This document shows positions 56,176 through 64,000 of a stretch of DNA of 64,000 nucleotides, piece after piece. The DNA is from an uncultured Oscillospiraceae bacterium. GTDB lineage: Bacteria > Bacillota > Clostridia > Oscillospirales > Oscillospiraceae. A program made the position numbers and the translations under genes. The stretch is taken from positions 1 to 64,000 of the forward strand of contig CANQMW010000009.1 of the NCBI GenBank assembly GCA_947625045.1. Direction: 5' to 3'. Numbering within the stretch: position 1 is the first letter of the stretch; the number at the start of each line of letters is the position of its first letter. The notes beneath the pieces are model-generated. The model was not told the origin of the DNA and searched no databases. It saw only the letters and a list, made by a program, of their open reading frames with translations.

Positions 56176-56868
56176 TCACCGGATGCGTTTGTCGCTCCGT
56201 TTGGTGATGAAGTCGCCGATGCTCTGGAATATCTGCACCAGGACGATCAGCAGGATGACCATGACCCACATGACCAGAGGCTTGGACCGGTAGTAGCCAT
56301 AGTTGATGGCGATGGCACCGATGCCGCCGCCGCCCAGGATGCCCGCCATGGCCCCGTAGCCGAAGATGGTGATAAGGGCCACGAAGAGGTTTGAAAGCAG
56401 CGCGGGCTTCGCCTCGGGGATGAGGACCTTCATGACGATCTGCATGGGACTGGCGCCCATGGCCTGGGCCGCCTCGATCACCCCCTTGTCTACCTCCCGG
56501 ATGGAGGTCTCCACCAGCCGCGCCACGAAGGGGAACGCGGCGATGGTCAGCGGCACGATGATGGCTTTCGTGCCCACCTTGGTTCCTACGATGAACTTGC
56601 TGAGGGGCAGGACCACAACCAGCAGGATCAAAAACGGCACGCTTCTCAGCAGGTTGATGACCACGTTCACCAGCTGCATGAGGGGCCTTGGCAGGGGCCG
56701 TATGCCATTTTCATCTCCTGTCACCAGCAGCACCCCCAGGGGCATGCCGATGAGAAAGGCCAGCAACGTGGGCAGGGCGGTCAGCAGGAAGATGGTCTCA
56801 AAAATGGCCCTCAGAAGGTCGTTGTGGAGGATGTCCATCAAAAGCTCCATATTTTTTTCACTGAACAA
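56176..56868 (-). CDS. metI: methionine ABC transporter permease
   Basis: A 230-aa inner-membrane permease with five spans and the ABC-permease EAA loop (IEAAQAMGASPMQIVMKVLIPEA). It imports methionine with MetN and MetQ. The start is probably TTG at 56868, because a near-perfect GGAGGAGGTGA lies upstream at normal spacing. The ATG six codons later has no ribosome site. It overlaps the metN stop by 11 bases. Confidence 0.92.
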   Translation of the reverse strand: MFSEKNMELLMDILHNDLLRAIFETIFLLTALPTLLAFLIGMPLGVLLVTGDENGIRPLPRPLMQLVNVVINLLRSVPFLILLVVVLPLSKFIVGTKVGTKAIIVPLTIAAFPFVARLVETSIREVDKGVIEAAQAMGASPMQIVMKVLIPEAKPALLSNLFVALITIFGYGAMAGILGGGGIGAIAINYGYYRSKPLVMWVMVILLIVLVQIFQSIGDFITKRSDKRIR

Positions 56869-57880
56869 GGTCCGTCACCTCCTCCGCCGTCACGCCGGGT
56901 ATCTCCCGTAAGTATATCAGCGCTCTCGCCGCCTCCGTCTCGTCCTGGGGCAGGCCCAGCACCATGGTGCCGAAGCTCTTGTCCCCGATGGTGCGGGTGT
57001 CGGCGCTGATGATGTTGAGGCATATGCCCTGTTTCGCCGCAAGGGTGGCGATGATGGGTTCGCCGGAGGTGGCGCCGTTGAAGGCCAGCCGCACCAAGCG
57101 GTTCGCCGGCAGGACGTGTATTTTCTCCCCGCTGGGCATCACCAGGCGCTTGCCCGCCTCGGTCTTGGGGTCGGTGAAGATCTCGGACACGTCCCCCTGC
57201 TCCTGGATGACGCCGTGGTCAAGGATGGCGACACGGTCGCATATCTGCTCCACCACACGCATCTCGTGGGTGATGACCACTACGGTCACCCCCAGTTCCC
57301 GGTTGATCTTTTTCAAAAGGTCCAATATGGACTGGGTAGTGGTGGGGTCCAGCGCGCTGGTTGCCTCGTCGCACAGCAGCACTTGGGGGTTGTCGGCCAG
57401 CGCCCGGGCGATGGCGATGCGCTGCTTCTGCCCGCCGGAGAGCTGCACCGGGTAGGCATCCGCCTTGTCGGGCAGACCCACGATGTCCAAAAGCTCCTTC
57501 GCCCGCTTCTCCCGCCAGTTTTTCTCCCCTCTGAGTCCGTTCAGCTCCAGGGGGAAGCAGATGTTCTCAAGGGCCGTGCGCTGCATGAGAAGGTTGAAGC
57601 CCTGGAATATCATGCTCATGCTCCGGCGGGCCTTTCTAAGGTCCTTCTCTTTGAGAGCCGTCAGCTCCTGGCCGTTCACGGTCACGGTGCCGGAGGTGGG
57701 CCGTTCCAGGAGGTTTATGCACCGGACCAGGGTGCTCTTGCCCGCGCCGGACAGGCCGATGATGCCGAATATCTCGCCCTTGCGGATGTCCAGGTCAATA
57801 TCCGTCAGGGCCTCCACCTTCCCGTCACCGGTGCCGAAGGTCTTACAGAGGTGTTCGATGCGGATGATCGTCTCGCTCAT
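56858..57880 (-). CDS. metN: methionine ABC transporter ATPase
   Basis: A 340-aa ATPase. Walker A GLSGAGKST, Q-loop, signature LSGGQKQRIAIARAL, Walker B VLLCDEATSALDP and the switch His in VVVITHEM are visible. A C-terminal NIL (methionine-sensing) domain occupies about 255-340. It starts MSETIIRIEHLCKTFG. First gene of metNIQ, under a T-box leader with a methionine specifier. Confidence 0.95.
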   Translation of the reverse strand: MSETIIRIEHLCKTFGTGDGKVEALTDIDLDIRKGEIFGIIGLSGAGKSTLVRCINLLERPTSGTVTVNGQELTALKEKDLRKARRSMSMIFQGFNLLMQRTALENICFPLELNGLRGEKNWREKRAKELLDIVGLPDKADAYPVQLSGGQKQRIAIARALADNPQVLLCDEATSALDPTTTQSILDLLKKINRELGVTVVVITHEMRVVEQICDRVAILDHGVIQEQGDVSEIFTDPKTEAGKRLVMPSGEKIHVLPANRLVRLAFNGATSGEPIIATLAAKQGICLNIISADTRTIGDKSFGTMVLGLPQDETEAARALIYLREIPGVTAEEVTDLVQ

Positions 57881-57889
57881 ATGTACCTC

Positions 57890-58187
57890 ACTCAACAAAA
57901 AATGCCGTCCCTGAGTTTCCTCAAGGACGACATACAAACTACGCCGTGGTACCACCTTGGTTCACACAGGCCTCACGGCCCATGCCTTTGAGGGTTCCAT
58001 CAAACCCCTGCGCTGTGACGGGCGCTCCCGTCGCGGACTACATATCGCCCACGCGGCTCCAAGACCATGTTCGGCGGACTCTCTGCGCCCCTTTCCAGCT
58101 GCCGGGGCTCTCTGGCGGCATAACCTTTCCGCTTACTCTTCTTTTCATTGCCTTTTGTGGTATTCAGTTGCTCCCTCTCGGGAGGTT
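57890..58187 (-). promoter_or_regulatory. T-box riboswitch, methionine (ATG) specifier
   Basis: The metNIQ leader shows, in transcript order, AAGAAGAGTAAGCGG (specifier-loop 5' side), GCCAGAGAGCCCCGG, the candidate specifier ATG (minus strand of 58066-58068) six bases before GAGCC, the T-box core AAGGTGGTACCACGGCG (57942-57958) and a terminator hairpin with a T run (57896-57929). Uncharged tRNA-Met should switch on methionine uptake. Confidence 0.9.
57906..57929 (-). terminator. T-box regulated terminator of metNIQ
   Basis: CGTCCCTGAG/CTCAAGGACG (one mismatch) with a 4-base loop, followed on the minus strand by six T. Confidence 0.8.
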
Positions 58188-58193
58188 GGCGTT

Positions 58194-58222
58194 ATTATAG
58201 CGCCATCTTTTCTCCTTGTCAA
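58194..58222 (-). promoter_or_regulatory. metNIQ promoter (perfect consensus)
   Basis: Minus strand TTGACA (58217-58222), 17 bases, TATAAT (58194-58199), all positions matching consensus. Confidence 0.85.
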
Positions 58223-58290
58223 CAGCCAAAAGGGGCATTTTCCTTCAGTAAATCAAAAAACTTTTTGGTAAAACTGCAAAAATCTGCCGC

Positions 58291-59748
58291 TCACTGGGCG
58301 TCGGTATAGGCCACGGCCTTGTCGAACAGAGCCTCCACATCCCTGCCGGGGGCCTTGGTGCAGAGCGCCACGACCACCGCCGCGAGAAGCCCCGCGATGG
58401 TGCCGGGCACGATCTCATACACGCCCGTGCCGGACAGGAACGCCAGCCACAGGATATCCGTGGCCGCGCCCACCACGATGCCCGCCACCGCGCCGGCGAA
58501 GTTGAAGCGCTTCCAGAACAGGCTCAGCATGATGGCCGGGCCGAAGGCCGCGCCGAACACGCCCCAGGCGTTGCTGACAAGGCCCATGATGGAGCCGGCC
58601 TCGGGGTCGGAGGCCAGGATGAGGGCCACGATGGCGATGGCGATGACCACCAGCCGGCCCGCCCAGAGCATCTCCTTGTCCCCCGCCTTATCCTTGCGGA
58701 AGATGGGCTTGTAGACATCGCTGGCAAAAGCGGAGGCCGCGGCCAGCAGCTGACTGTCGGCCGTGCTCATGGACGCGGCCAGCACCGCGGACAGCAGGAT
58801 GCCGGAGATGACGCCGGGGAAGATGCGCCGGGCCATGGTGATGAACACAAGCTCATTGCTGTTGATGGCCTCGTCATAGCCCAGGAACATGCGTCCGACG
58901 ACGCCCACAAGCGTGGCGAACAGGACGATGAGGACCGTCCAGGTAATGCCGATGGCGGCGGACTTTTTCAGGTCCTTCTGGCTCTTCAGGCTCATGAACC
59001 GGATGATGATGTGGGGCATGCCGAAGTAGCCCAGGCCCCAGCCCAGGCCGGAGACGATGTCCTGCCAGCTGGTGAAGGGGTTCATGTACCCCTCCGGCAG
59101 CGTGGACATCGTGCCGGCGTCCAGCATGCCGGCGGCGAAGATGGGTGCTATGAGCAGCGCGCCCAGCATCAGCAGGCCCTGGAAGAAGTCGGTCCAGCAC
59201 ACGGCAGAGAAGCCGCCCAGGAAGGTGTAGCTGATGATGATGAACGCCGCCAGATACATGGCCACCTTCTCGTCCAGGCCAATGACGGTGTTGAAGAGCG
59301 TGCCGCAGGCCTTCACGCTGGAGGCGGCGTAGATGGTGTAGGCCACCAGGAAGATGACCGCGCACACGATCTGCAGCGCCTTGGACTTGGAGAGGAACCG
59401 GTTGGTCAGGTACTGTGGGATGGTGATGGAGTCGTTGGCCACGATGGAGAACCGGCGCAGGCGTGGCGCCTGGAATATCCAGCTCAGCGTATAGCCGATG
59501 GCAAGGCCAATGGGTATCCAGGTCTGGCCCAGGCCCAGGGCATAGATGCTGGTAGGCATGCCCATGAGCACCCACGCGCTCATATCCGACGCGCCGGCGG
59601 AGAGGGCCGTGACCCAGGGGCCCATCTGACGGCCGCCCAGGAAATATCCCTTCTCACCGCCGGAGCGGTTCTTCACGAAGAACCATACGCCCACGGCGAT
59701 CATGAACACCAGATAAGCGATGAAGACTACAACTTCAGAAATGACCAT
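58291..59748 (-). CDS. putP: sodium/proline symporter
   Basis: A 485-aa sodium:solute symporter with about 13 spans. The start region MVISEVVVFIAYLVFMIAVG is followed by GYFLGGRQMGPWVTALSAGASDMSAWVLMGMP and a Na2-type SADSQLLAAASAF-like motif (SMSTADSQLLAAASAFASD). PutP imports proline with Na+. Start ATG follows AGAGGG. It lies downstream of the alanine/glycine symporter gene, separated by a GC-rich hairpin without a U-tract, so read-through is possible. Confidence 0.93.
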   Translation of the reverse strand: MVISEVVVFIAYLVFMIAVGVWFFVKNRSGGEKGYFLGGRQMGPWVTALSAGASDMSAWVLMGMPTSIYALGLGQTWIPIGLAIGYTLSWIFQAPRLRRFSIVANDSITIPQYLTNRFLSKSKALQIVCAVIFLVAYTIYAASSVKACGTLFNTVIGLDEKVAMYLAAFIIISYTFLGGFSAVCWTDFFQGLLMLGALLIAPIFAAGMLDAGTMSTLPEGYMNPFTSWQDIVSGLGWGLGYFGMPHIIIRFMSLKSQKDLKKSAAIGITWTVLIVLFATLVGVVGRMFLGYDEAINSNELVFITMARRIFPGVISGILLSAVLAASMSTADSQLLAAASAFASDVYKPIFRKDKAGDKEMLWAGRLVVIAIAIVALILASDPEAGSIMGLVSNAWGVFGAAFGPAIMLSLFWKRFNFAGAVAGIVVGAATDILWLAFLSGTGVYEIVPGTIAGLLAAVVVALCTKAPGRDVEALFDKAVAYTDAQ

Positions 59749-59774
59749 GACGTATCCCTCTGCTCGATAGGTAT

Positions 59775-59799
59775 CCGCCCCCGGACCGTCCGGGGGCGG
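59775..59799 (-). terminator. hairpin between agcS and putP
   Basis: CCGCCCCCGGA/TCCGGGGGCGG, 11 bp with a 3-base loop, no T run on the minus strand. A weak terminator or mRNA processing hairpin. Confidence 0.5.
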
Positions 59800-59821
59800 T
59801 GATTAGACGAAAGAATCTATA

Positions 59822-61261
59822 TTACAGCTTCTTGCTGAAATATTCCTTAGTGGACTTGATTATGACGCCGGACAGCAGCAGCAGCGCCACCAGGTTGGGG
59901 AAGGCCATCATGCCGTTCAGGGCGTCGGCCAAATCCCACACCACGCCGATCTTCAGGGTGGCGCCGATGGGCAGCAGCACCAGGAAGATGATCTTGTAGA
60001 TGACGGAGAGCTTGGTCCCCAGCTTGCCGCACAGGTACTCAAAGCACCGGGAGCCGTACAGGGACCAGCTGATGATGGTGGAGAGCGCAAACAGGCTCAG
60101 GCCCACGGCCACCACCAGCGCACCCAGCTTGCCGCCCACGACGGAACCCATAGCGGCCTGGATAAGCTGCGCGTCGCCGTCGCCGCCCCAGGTGATGCCC
60201 AGGCCGTCGCCCAGCCGGCAGTAGCTGGTCAGCAGGACCAGGCTCGTCATGGTGCAGATGACGATGGTGTCCATGAACACCTCGAAGATACCGTACAGGC
60301 CCTGCTTCACAGGCTCGGTCTCGGAGGTGGCCGCGTGGGCCATGGGCGCGGAGCCCATACCGGCCTCGTTGGAGAACACGCCGCGGCCGACACCCTTCTG
60401 GATAGTGGTCATGATCATGATGCCGAAGGCGCCGCCCAGGGCCGCGTCCGCGTTGAAGGCGCCCTGGAAGATCATCTTGAAGGTCTCGGGGATGAACTTC
60501 ACGTTAGCGAAGATGACGATCAGGGAGAAAATGATGTAGATGACGGCCATGATGGGCACCAGCTTCTCGGTAACGGAGCCGATGCGCTTGATGCCGCCGA
60601 AGAGCACCAGGCCCACGATGACGGCCACGATGACGCCGAAGATCAGGCTGGTCACGGGGACCTCATTGCCGAACAGGGCGATGGTCTTTGCCGCCGCGTC
60701 GCCGCCGAAAGCACCGATGGCGCCGTTGATGGAGGAGGCGATGGAGTTGACCTGGGTCATGTTGCCGATGCCGAAGGCCGCCAGCGCGCCGAACAGGCAG
60801 AACAACACGCTCAGCCAGGCCCAGTTGTGGCCCAGGCCGTTCTTTATGTAGTACATGGGGCCGCCGACCCAGTCGCCCTTGTCGTTGCGCTCGCGGTACT
60901 TCACCGCCAGCAGCACCTCGGAGTACTTGGTGCACATCCCGAACAGGGCGCACAGCCACATCCAGAACACAGCGCCGGGACCGCCGGCCACGATGGCGCC
61001 GGTGACGCCGGCGATGTTGCCGGTGCCCACGGTGGCGGCCAGGGCCGTGGTCACCGCCTGGAACGGGGTGACCTCACCCTTGCCGGCCGCCTGCTTGGAA
61101 AACATCTTGCCGATGGTGTTTTTCATGGCGTAGCCGAATCTGCGGAACTGGGGGAAACCCATGCGCAGGCTCAGATAGACGCCGGTGCCGGCCAGGAGGA
61201 TCAGAAGCACGGGGCCCCATACCCAGCCGTCGACTTTGGTGATGATCTCAGCGATTGACAT
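59822..61261 (-). CDS. agcS: sodium:alanine/glycine symporter (AGCS family)
   Basis: A 479-aa secondary transporter with about 11 spans. AGCS signatures are visible: GKGEVTPFQAVTTALAATVGTGNIAGVTGAI near the N terminus and GVGRGVFSNEAGMGSAPMAHAA in the middle. It imports alanine or glycine with Na+. A glycine riboswitch in its leader argues that glycine is a physiological substrate. Start ATG follows AAGGAGAG. Confidence 0.94.
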   Translation of the reverse strand: MSIAEIITKVDGWVWGPVLLILLAGTGVYLSLRMGFPQFRRFGYAMKNTIGKMFSKQAAGKGEVTPFQAVTTALAATVGTGNIAGVTGAIVAGGPGAVFWMWLCALFGMCTKYSEVLLAVKYRERNDKGDWVGGPMYYIKNGLGHNWAWLSVLFCLFGALAAFGIGNMTQVNSIASSINGAIGAFGGDAAAKTIALFGNEVPVTSLIFGVIVAVIVGLVLFGGIKRIGSVTEKLVPIMAVIYIIFSLIVIFANVKFIPETFKMIFQGAFNADAALGGAFGIMIMTTIQKGVGRGVFSNEAGMGSAPMAHAATSETEPVKQGLYGIFEVFMDTIVICTMTSLVLLTSYCRLGDGLGITWGGDGDAQLIQAAMGSVVGGKLGALVVAVGLSLFALSTIISWSLYGSRCFEYLCGKLGTKLSVIYKIIFLVLLPIGATLKIGVVWDLADALNGMMAFPNLVALLLLSGVIIKSTKEYFSKKL

Positions 61262-61321
61262 TGATCTCTCTCCTTATGTTACAATTTAATGCTTTAACGG
61301 GTCAAAAACCACAGTTAAACG

Positions 61322-61386
61322 AAATGACCTGGCCAAATGGTACGCTCACGCAAGCGGACAAATGCCCCCACTCCGGCAGGTCATTT
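61322..61386 (-). promoter_or_regulatory. long inverted repeat downstream of the glycine aptamer
   Basis: Arms AAATGACCTG (61322-61331) and CAGGTCATTT (61377-61386), 10 bp perfect, enclose a smaller CGCT/AGCG hairpin. It follows the aptamer directly and has no T-tract, so it is probably part of the expression platform or a vestigial second aptamer (ghost). Confidence 0.5.
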
Positions 61387-61387
61387 T

Positions 61388-61512
61388 TTCTGTCCTTTTG
61401 CCTGAGAGTTTAAGCGCCTGACGCCTTGCCCCTTCGGCCCCCGCTTCATGAGCGGGCTTCTCCAGAATCCCATCCACCGTCGGTCCCCCTCCGGGTCCTG
61501 CGGCTTCACCTG
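61388..61512 (-). promoter_or_regulatory. glycine riboswitch (single aptamer)
   Basis: The minus strand contains GATTCTGGAGAAGCCC, GGGGGCCGAAGGGGCAAGG and AAACTCTCAGGCAAAAGGAC in the order typical of gcvT-type glycine aptamers. It lies 130 bases upstream of the AGCS symporter. Only one full aptamer is seen. Whether glycine turns expression on or off cannot be read from the sequence; for a transporter, off is expected. Confidence 0.9.
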
Positions 61513-61554
61513 GCAATATGAAATTTGCTTCTAGAGTTTTATATTATTTCTTAT

Positions 61555-61583
61555 AATATAAAGGAAATCGGCCCATTTTTCAA
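61555..61583 (-). promoter_or_regulatory. agcS promoter
   Basis: Minus strand TTGAAA (61578-61583), 17 bases, TATATT (61555-61560). The -10 overlaps a perfect 10-bp inverted repeat (TTTATATTAT/ATAATATAAA, about 61537-61561), a possible operator. Confidence 0.65.
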
Positions 61584-61635
61584 GTATGTGTAATGGACAT
61601 TTATCGCCCCTCGGGCGGGATATTCTTGTGCAAAA

Positions 61636-62706
61636 TCACGGCTCGTCACCGAGCATTTCCGCCAGTTCCCGGCGTATATCGCCGTTCCCCGGCTCCAGCT
61701 CCAGGGCCCGGCGGGCGCAGCTGCGGGCCCACTCCCGCTGCCCCTGGTGCCAACAGGCGGCGGCCAGCAAGCGCCAGGGCAGCGCCCCCCATGCCTCCGG
61801 CGAGGTGGTATAGGACATATCCCGTTCCGTGATATCCAGCGCCCGGCGGCAGTACCGCTCGCACTCCGGCCACCGCCCCTCGGCGGCCATGAGCCGGGCA
61901 AGCTCCACCAAGGGCTCCCGCTGCCTGGGGGCCTCGAAGCATGCGCGCAGCAGCCACAGCTCCGCCCCCTCCCTGTCCCCCTTTTCCAGAAGACACCGGG
62001 CGATGTAGCGCATGGAGGCGGCCCGCTCCGCGTCCCACGTGGCCGTGGGCAGGGCGAGGTGTTCCTTCAGTGTTTCGATGGCCTCGTCCCACCGGCCCCG
62101 GAACATATACTCCCGGCCCAGATAGTGCCGGTTCCGGTCGTCCTCAGGCGCCTCCGCCACGCTCAGTTCCAGCAGCCGCAGATAGTCTTCCCTGCTTTTC
62201 GCCGGGTCCGGGTGGTGCTCCAGCCGCATCCCCGGCACGGTGCAGTACTTCACCGGCACATCATAGGTCAGCACCTCATGGACCGGATGGGTCCAGCGGC
62301 ATATCCCCGGCCGGTGGACCTTCTCATAGAGGAATTTCACCCCGTCGGACCCGTCGGGATTGAAGCTCCACACATACTCATACCGGGCCGTAGTGCACCC
62401 CGGCTCCCACGCCGCCTCCAATGCCGCCCGCCACCCGGGCAGCAGCACCTCGTCCAGGTCCGTGCAGACCAGGATATCGGCGTCTCCCGGTACCAGCGCC
62501 ATGGACATGTTCCGGGCCGTATCGAACCGCCAGGGCTCCACCGTGCGTTTTATCACATGAGCCCCCAGCGACGCCAGCAGCGCCGCCGTGCCGTCGCGGC
62601 TGCCCGTGTCCAGCACATATACCCCGTCCGCCTCGGCCATGGAGGCCATCCAACGGCGGGCGAACTTCTCCTCATTTTTCGCGATGGCGTAGACATAGAT
62701 CCGCAT
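61636..62706 (-). CDS. GT2 glycosyltransferase with C-terminal TPR repeats
   Basis: 356 aa. The N-terminal domain starts MRIYVYAIAKNEEKFARRWM and shows GVYVLDTGSRDGTAALLASL, RNMSMALVPGDADILVCTDLDEVL (the DxD metal site) and HPVHEVL, typical of GT2 enzymes of the SPBc2/SunS-like branch. Residues about 190-350 are helical TPR-type repeats (RNRHYLGREYMFRGRWDEAIETL). SunS-like relatives can glycosylate peptides, but the acceptor here is unknown. The ATG at 62706 follows GGGGAGGGGAG. It lies alone between agcS and the surface protein gene. Confidence 0.88.
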   Translation of the reverse strand: MRIYVYAIAKNEEKFARRWMASMAEADGVYVLDTGSRDGTAALLASLGAHVIKRTVEPWRFDTARNMSMALVPGDADILVCTDLDEVLLPGWRAALEAAWEPGCTTARYEYVWSFNPDGSDGVKFLYEKVHRPGICRWTHPVHEVLTYDVPVKYCTVPGMRLEHHPDPAKSREDYLRLLELSVAEAPEDDRNRHYLGREYMFRGRWDEAIETLKEHLALPTATWDAERAASMRYIARCLLEKGDREGAELWLLRACFEAPRQREPLVELARLMAAEGRWPECERYCRRALDITERDMSYTTSPEAWGALPWRLLAAACWHQGQREWARSCARRALELEPGNGDIRRELAEMLGDEP

Positions 62707-62735
62707 ACCGCTCCCCTCCCCGCCCATCCTACGCG

Positions 62736-62765
62736 AAAGCCCCGGCTCAGGTGAGCCGGGGCTTT
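62736..62765 (-). terminator. terminator after the surface protein gene
   Basis: AAAGCCCCGGCTCA/TGAGCCGGGGCTTT, 14 bp with a 2-base loop, 20 bases after the stop. Confidence 0.8.
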
Positions 62766-62785
62766 ATTGGTATTTGGTTTTGCTG

Positions 62786-64000
62786 TCAGCCTCTCCCGCG
62801 GCGCTTTCTGCCGATCGTCAGCACCGCCGCGAGGCCCGCCGCGGACAGGGCCAGCAGCGCCGCCCAGGGGGCGATGGCCGTCTCGTCGCCGGTGGCCGGG
62901 GCCGTGGCCCCGCCGCTGCCGGTGCCGCCGGTACCGCTGCCGGTGCCCGGGGTGAAGGGCTGGGAGGTGGTGCCTGGCTTATGGGTGGGCTGGGGCGTGC
63001 CGAAGGGCTGGCTGGTCTGGCCGGGGCCCGGCGTGCTGCCCGGTGTGGGCGAGGGCCCCGCGCTGGGACTGGGGGACGGGCTCGCGCCGGGGGTAGGCGT
63101 GGGGTTCGCCTCGGGCGTGGCCCAGATCCAGGGAGGCAGCACACCGCCGCCTCCACCGCCGGGAGGCTCAGCGGCAGCGTCCCTGTGGTTCGTCACCGTG
63201 ACGGCCGCCACCGTCGTCGCCCCGATCGTGCCGTTCTGATTGGTATAGGTAGTGGTATAGCCGTCCTGATCCGCCTCAGTCTCTGTGACGGTATAGCCTA
63301 CGCCTGTGGACAAGCCACGGATCAGTTTGCTCTCGCCATGCTTCAGGGTGAAGGAGGCAACGCCGTTCTCAAACGTGACGCCGTCTCCACGGGGCCCCTG
63401 CACGGAACTGTCATTGAGCGTAACGGTGAAGTTGAACGCTCTGTCCTTCTCTCCCGCCGCGCCGTTCACCAGCTTTGTGACGGTGAGGGCGCCGGCGCTG
63501 TAGGTGTTGACCACGGTGACGCTCATATTCGAGCTGAGGGTATAGCCGCAGGTCGCAGCGGATTCGCCGTCCTTCTCATAGGTGACGGCATAGCCGTGCT
63601 CCCCGGCGTCCGGCTCCGTGATGTTGAAGTACACGCCCTGAGGCAGGTCCTTGATGGTAGCGCTCTCGCCGCTGTACAGGGTCAGTACCCCAATGCCGCC
63701 GTTGAACCGGATGCTATCCGGTGCCGCTCCTTCACGGAACGAAGATTTTGCTTCATAGTCCACCTGATAGGACCGATCCTTCGTCACGGAGGTGAACTCC
63801 GTGCCAGGCAGTTCGATGCGTATGTCAAACGCTCTGGCGGCGCTGCCGCCGCCATCCACCCGTTTTGCAATGGTCAGATCGGCGGATGCATAGCGATTCT
63901 CCACTGTCACGGCCTGGGGCGCGCCGTTCTTTATCACCGTATCCGTGAAGTCGGTCTCTTTGCCGTTCAGCTTATAGACCGTGTGGAAACCGTCCGTATT
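62786..64000 (-). CDS. sortase-type surface protein with repeated Cna-B-like domains (5' end beyond window)
   Basis: At least 404 aa; the frame is open to the right edge (NTDGFHTVYKLNGKETDF...), so the start lies outside. At least two repeats of about 100 residues are visible, each opening with NRYASADLTIAKRVDG or NTYSAGALTVTKLVNG and closing with a YxVTE/T motif (GYTVTETEADQDGYTTTY), as in Cna-B/DUF5979 pilin-like domains. A Pro/Ser/Thr-rich stalk follows (TPGASPSPSPSAGPSPTPGS), then a sorting signal APATGDE, a hydrophobic span and an RKRRGRG tail. The expected LPxTG Leu is Ala here. Covalent wall anchoring by a sortase is likely; no sortase is in the window. Confidence 0.85.
   Translation of the reverse strand, partial: NTDGFHTVYKLNGKETDFTDTVIKNGAPQAVTVENRYASADLTIAKRVDGGGSAARAFDIRIELPGTEFTSVTKDRSYQVDYEAKSSFREGAAPDSIRFNGGIGVLTLYSGESATIKDLPQGVYFNITEPDAGEHGYAVTYEKDGESAATCGYTLSSNMSVTVVNTYSAGALTVTKLVNGAAGEKDRAFNFTVTLNDSSVQGPRGDGVTFENGVASFTLKHGESKLIRGLSTGVGYTVTETEADQDGYTTTYTNQNGTIGATTVAAVTVTNHRDAAAEPPGGGGGGVLPPWIWATPEANPTPTPGASPSPSPSAGPSPTPGSTPGPGQTSQPFGTPQPTHKPGTTSQPFTPGTGSGTGGTGSGGATAPATGDETAIAPWAALLALSAAGLAAVLTIGRKRRGRG

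Noticed and set aside
61388..61512. Tandem (double) glycine riboswitch
   Set aside because: Only one complete set of conserved aptamer segments is present; the rest of the leader does not contain a second one.

Overview
The window is 64 kb of GC-rich, densely packed chromosome that looks like a spore-forming Clostridia of the Oscillospirales type. The evidence is a SleB-type cortex hydrolase, a DUF4364 protein, T-box and glycine riboswitches, NrdR, a MraZ-led dcw cluster, Gly-Gly/PTG surface proteins and Gram-positive style consensus promoters. No rRNA, tRNA, CRISPR array, prophage or insertion sequence was recognised. Because of the high GC content, long antisense reading frames are common and were discarded. 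The species is not determined.

Layout. 1-3.4 kb (minus): an outward-facing promoter at the left edge, sleB, thrS behind a threonine T-box, and a 64-aa Gly-Gly leader peptide with a ten-G run. 3.4-13.1 kb (minus): a housekeeping run read from right to left, gdpP-rplI-dnaB-tilS-hpt-ftsH-ychF-DUF1624. 13.2-14.2 kb (plus): a sugar nucleotidyltransferase with an unusual tail. 14.2-26.9 kb (minus): the division/cell-wall cluster mraZ-rsmH-ftsL-pbp2-murE-mraY-ftsW-murG-murA-divIB-ftsZ, which lacks murF, murD, murC and ftsA. 27-36.5 kb: short mixed units, namely yfcE, an undecaprenyl-phosphate sugar transferase, YegP-like, fructokinase, DUF4364, a Cys-bearing conserved hypothetical, a glmM-acyltransferase pair, DUF421, nrdR, sirtuin, TagA/WecG glycosyltransferase and a Cys-rich mini-protein. 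36.6-48.2 kb (plus): mltG, alaS, cupin, hinT, comEC, holA, rnmV and a membrane pyrophosphatase. 48.2-55.1 kb: aldose epimerase-like, C-S lyase, MATE pump, a Pro/Thr-rich anchored protein, a barnase-like lipoprotein with a barstar-GNAT fusion, and a nucleotidyltransferase. 55.2-61.6 kb (minus): metNIQ under a methionine T-box, putP, and an alanine/glycine symporter under a glycine riboswitch. 61.6-64 kb (minus): a GT2-TPR glycosyltransferase and the 3' part of a sortase-type surface protein that runs off the right edge.

How it fits together. The main theme is envelope growth and division: dcw cluster, MltG, lipid-linked sugar transferases, GlmM. Amino-acid supply is controlled by RNA switches (Thr and Met T-boxes, glycine riboswitch), and sodium-coupled transport recurs (PutP, AgcS, probably a Na+-pumping pyrophosphatase).

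The most unusual locus is 52755-54115. A barnase homologue with a lipoprotein signal is coupled to a gene whose product fuses barstar to a PAT-like GNAT acetyltransferase. Other items to check are the Gly-Gly peptide with a G10 tract, a nucleotidyltransferase carrying what looks like the end of a phosphomannomutase domain, a MetQ without a lipobox, and a two-copy palindromic element.
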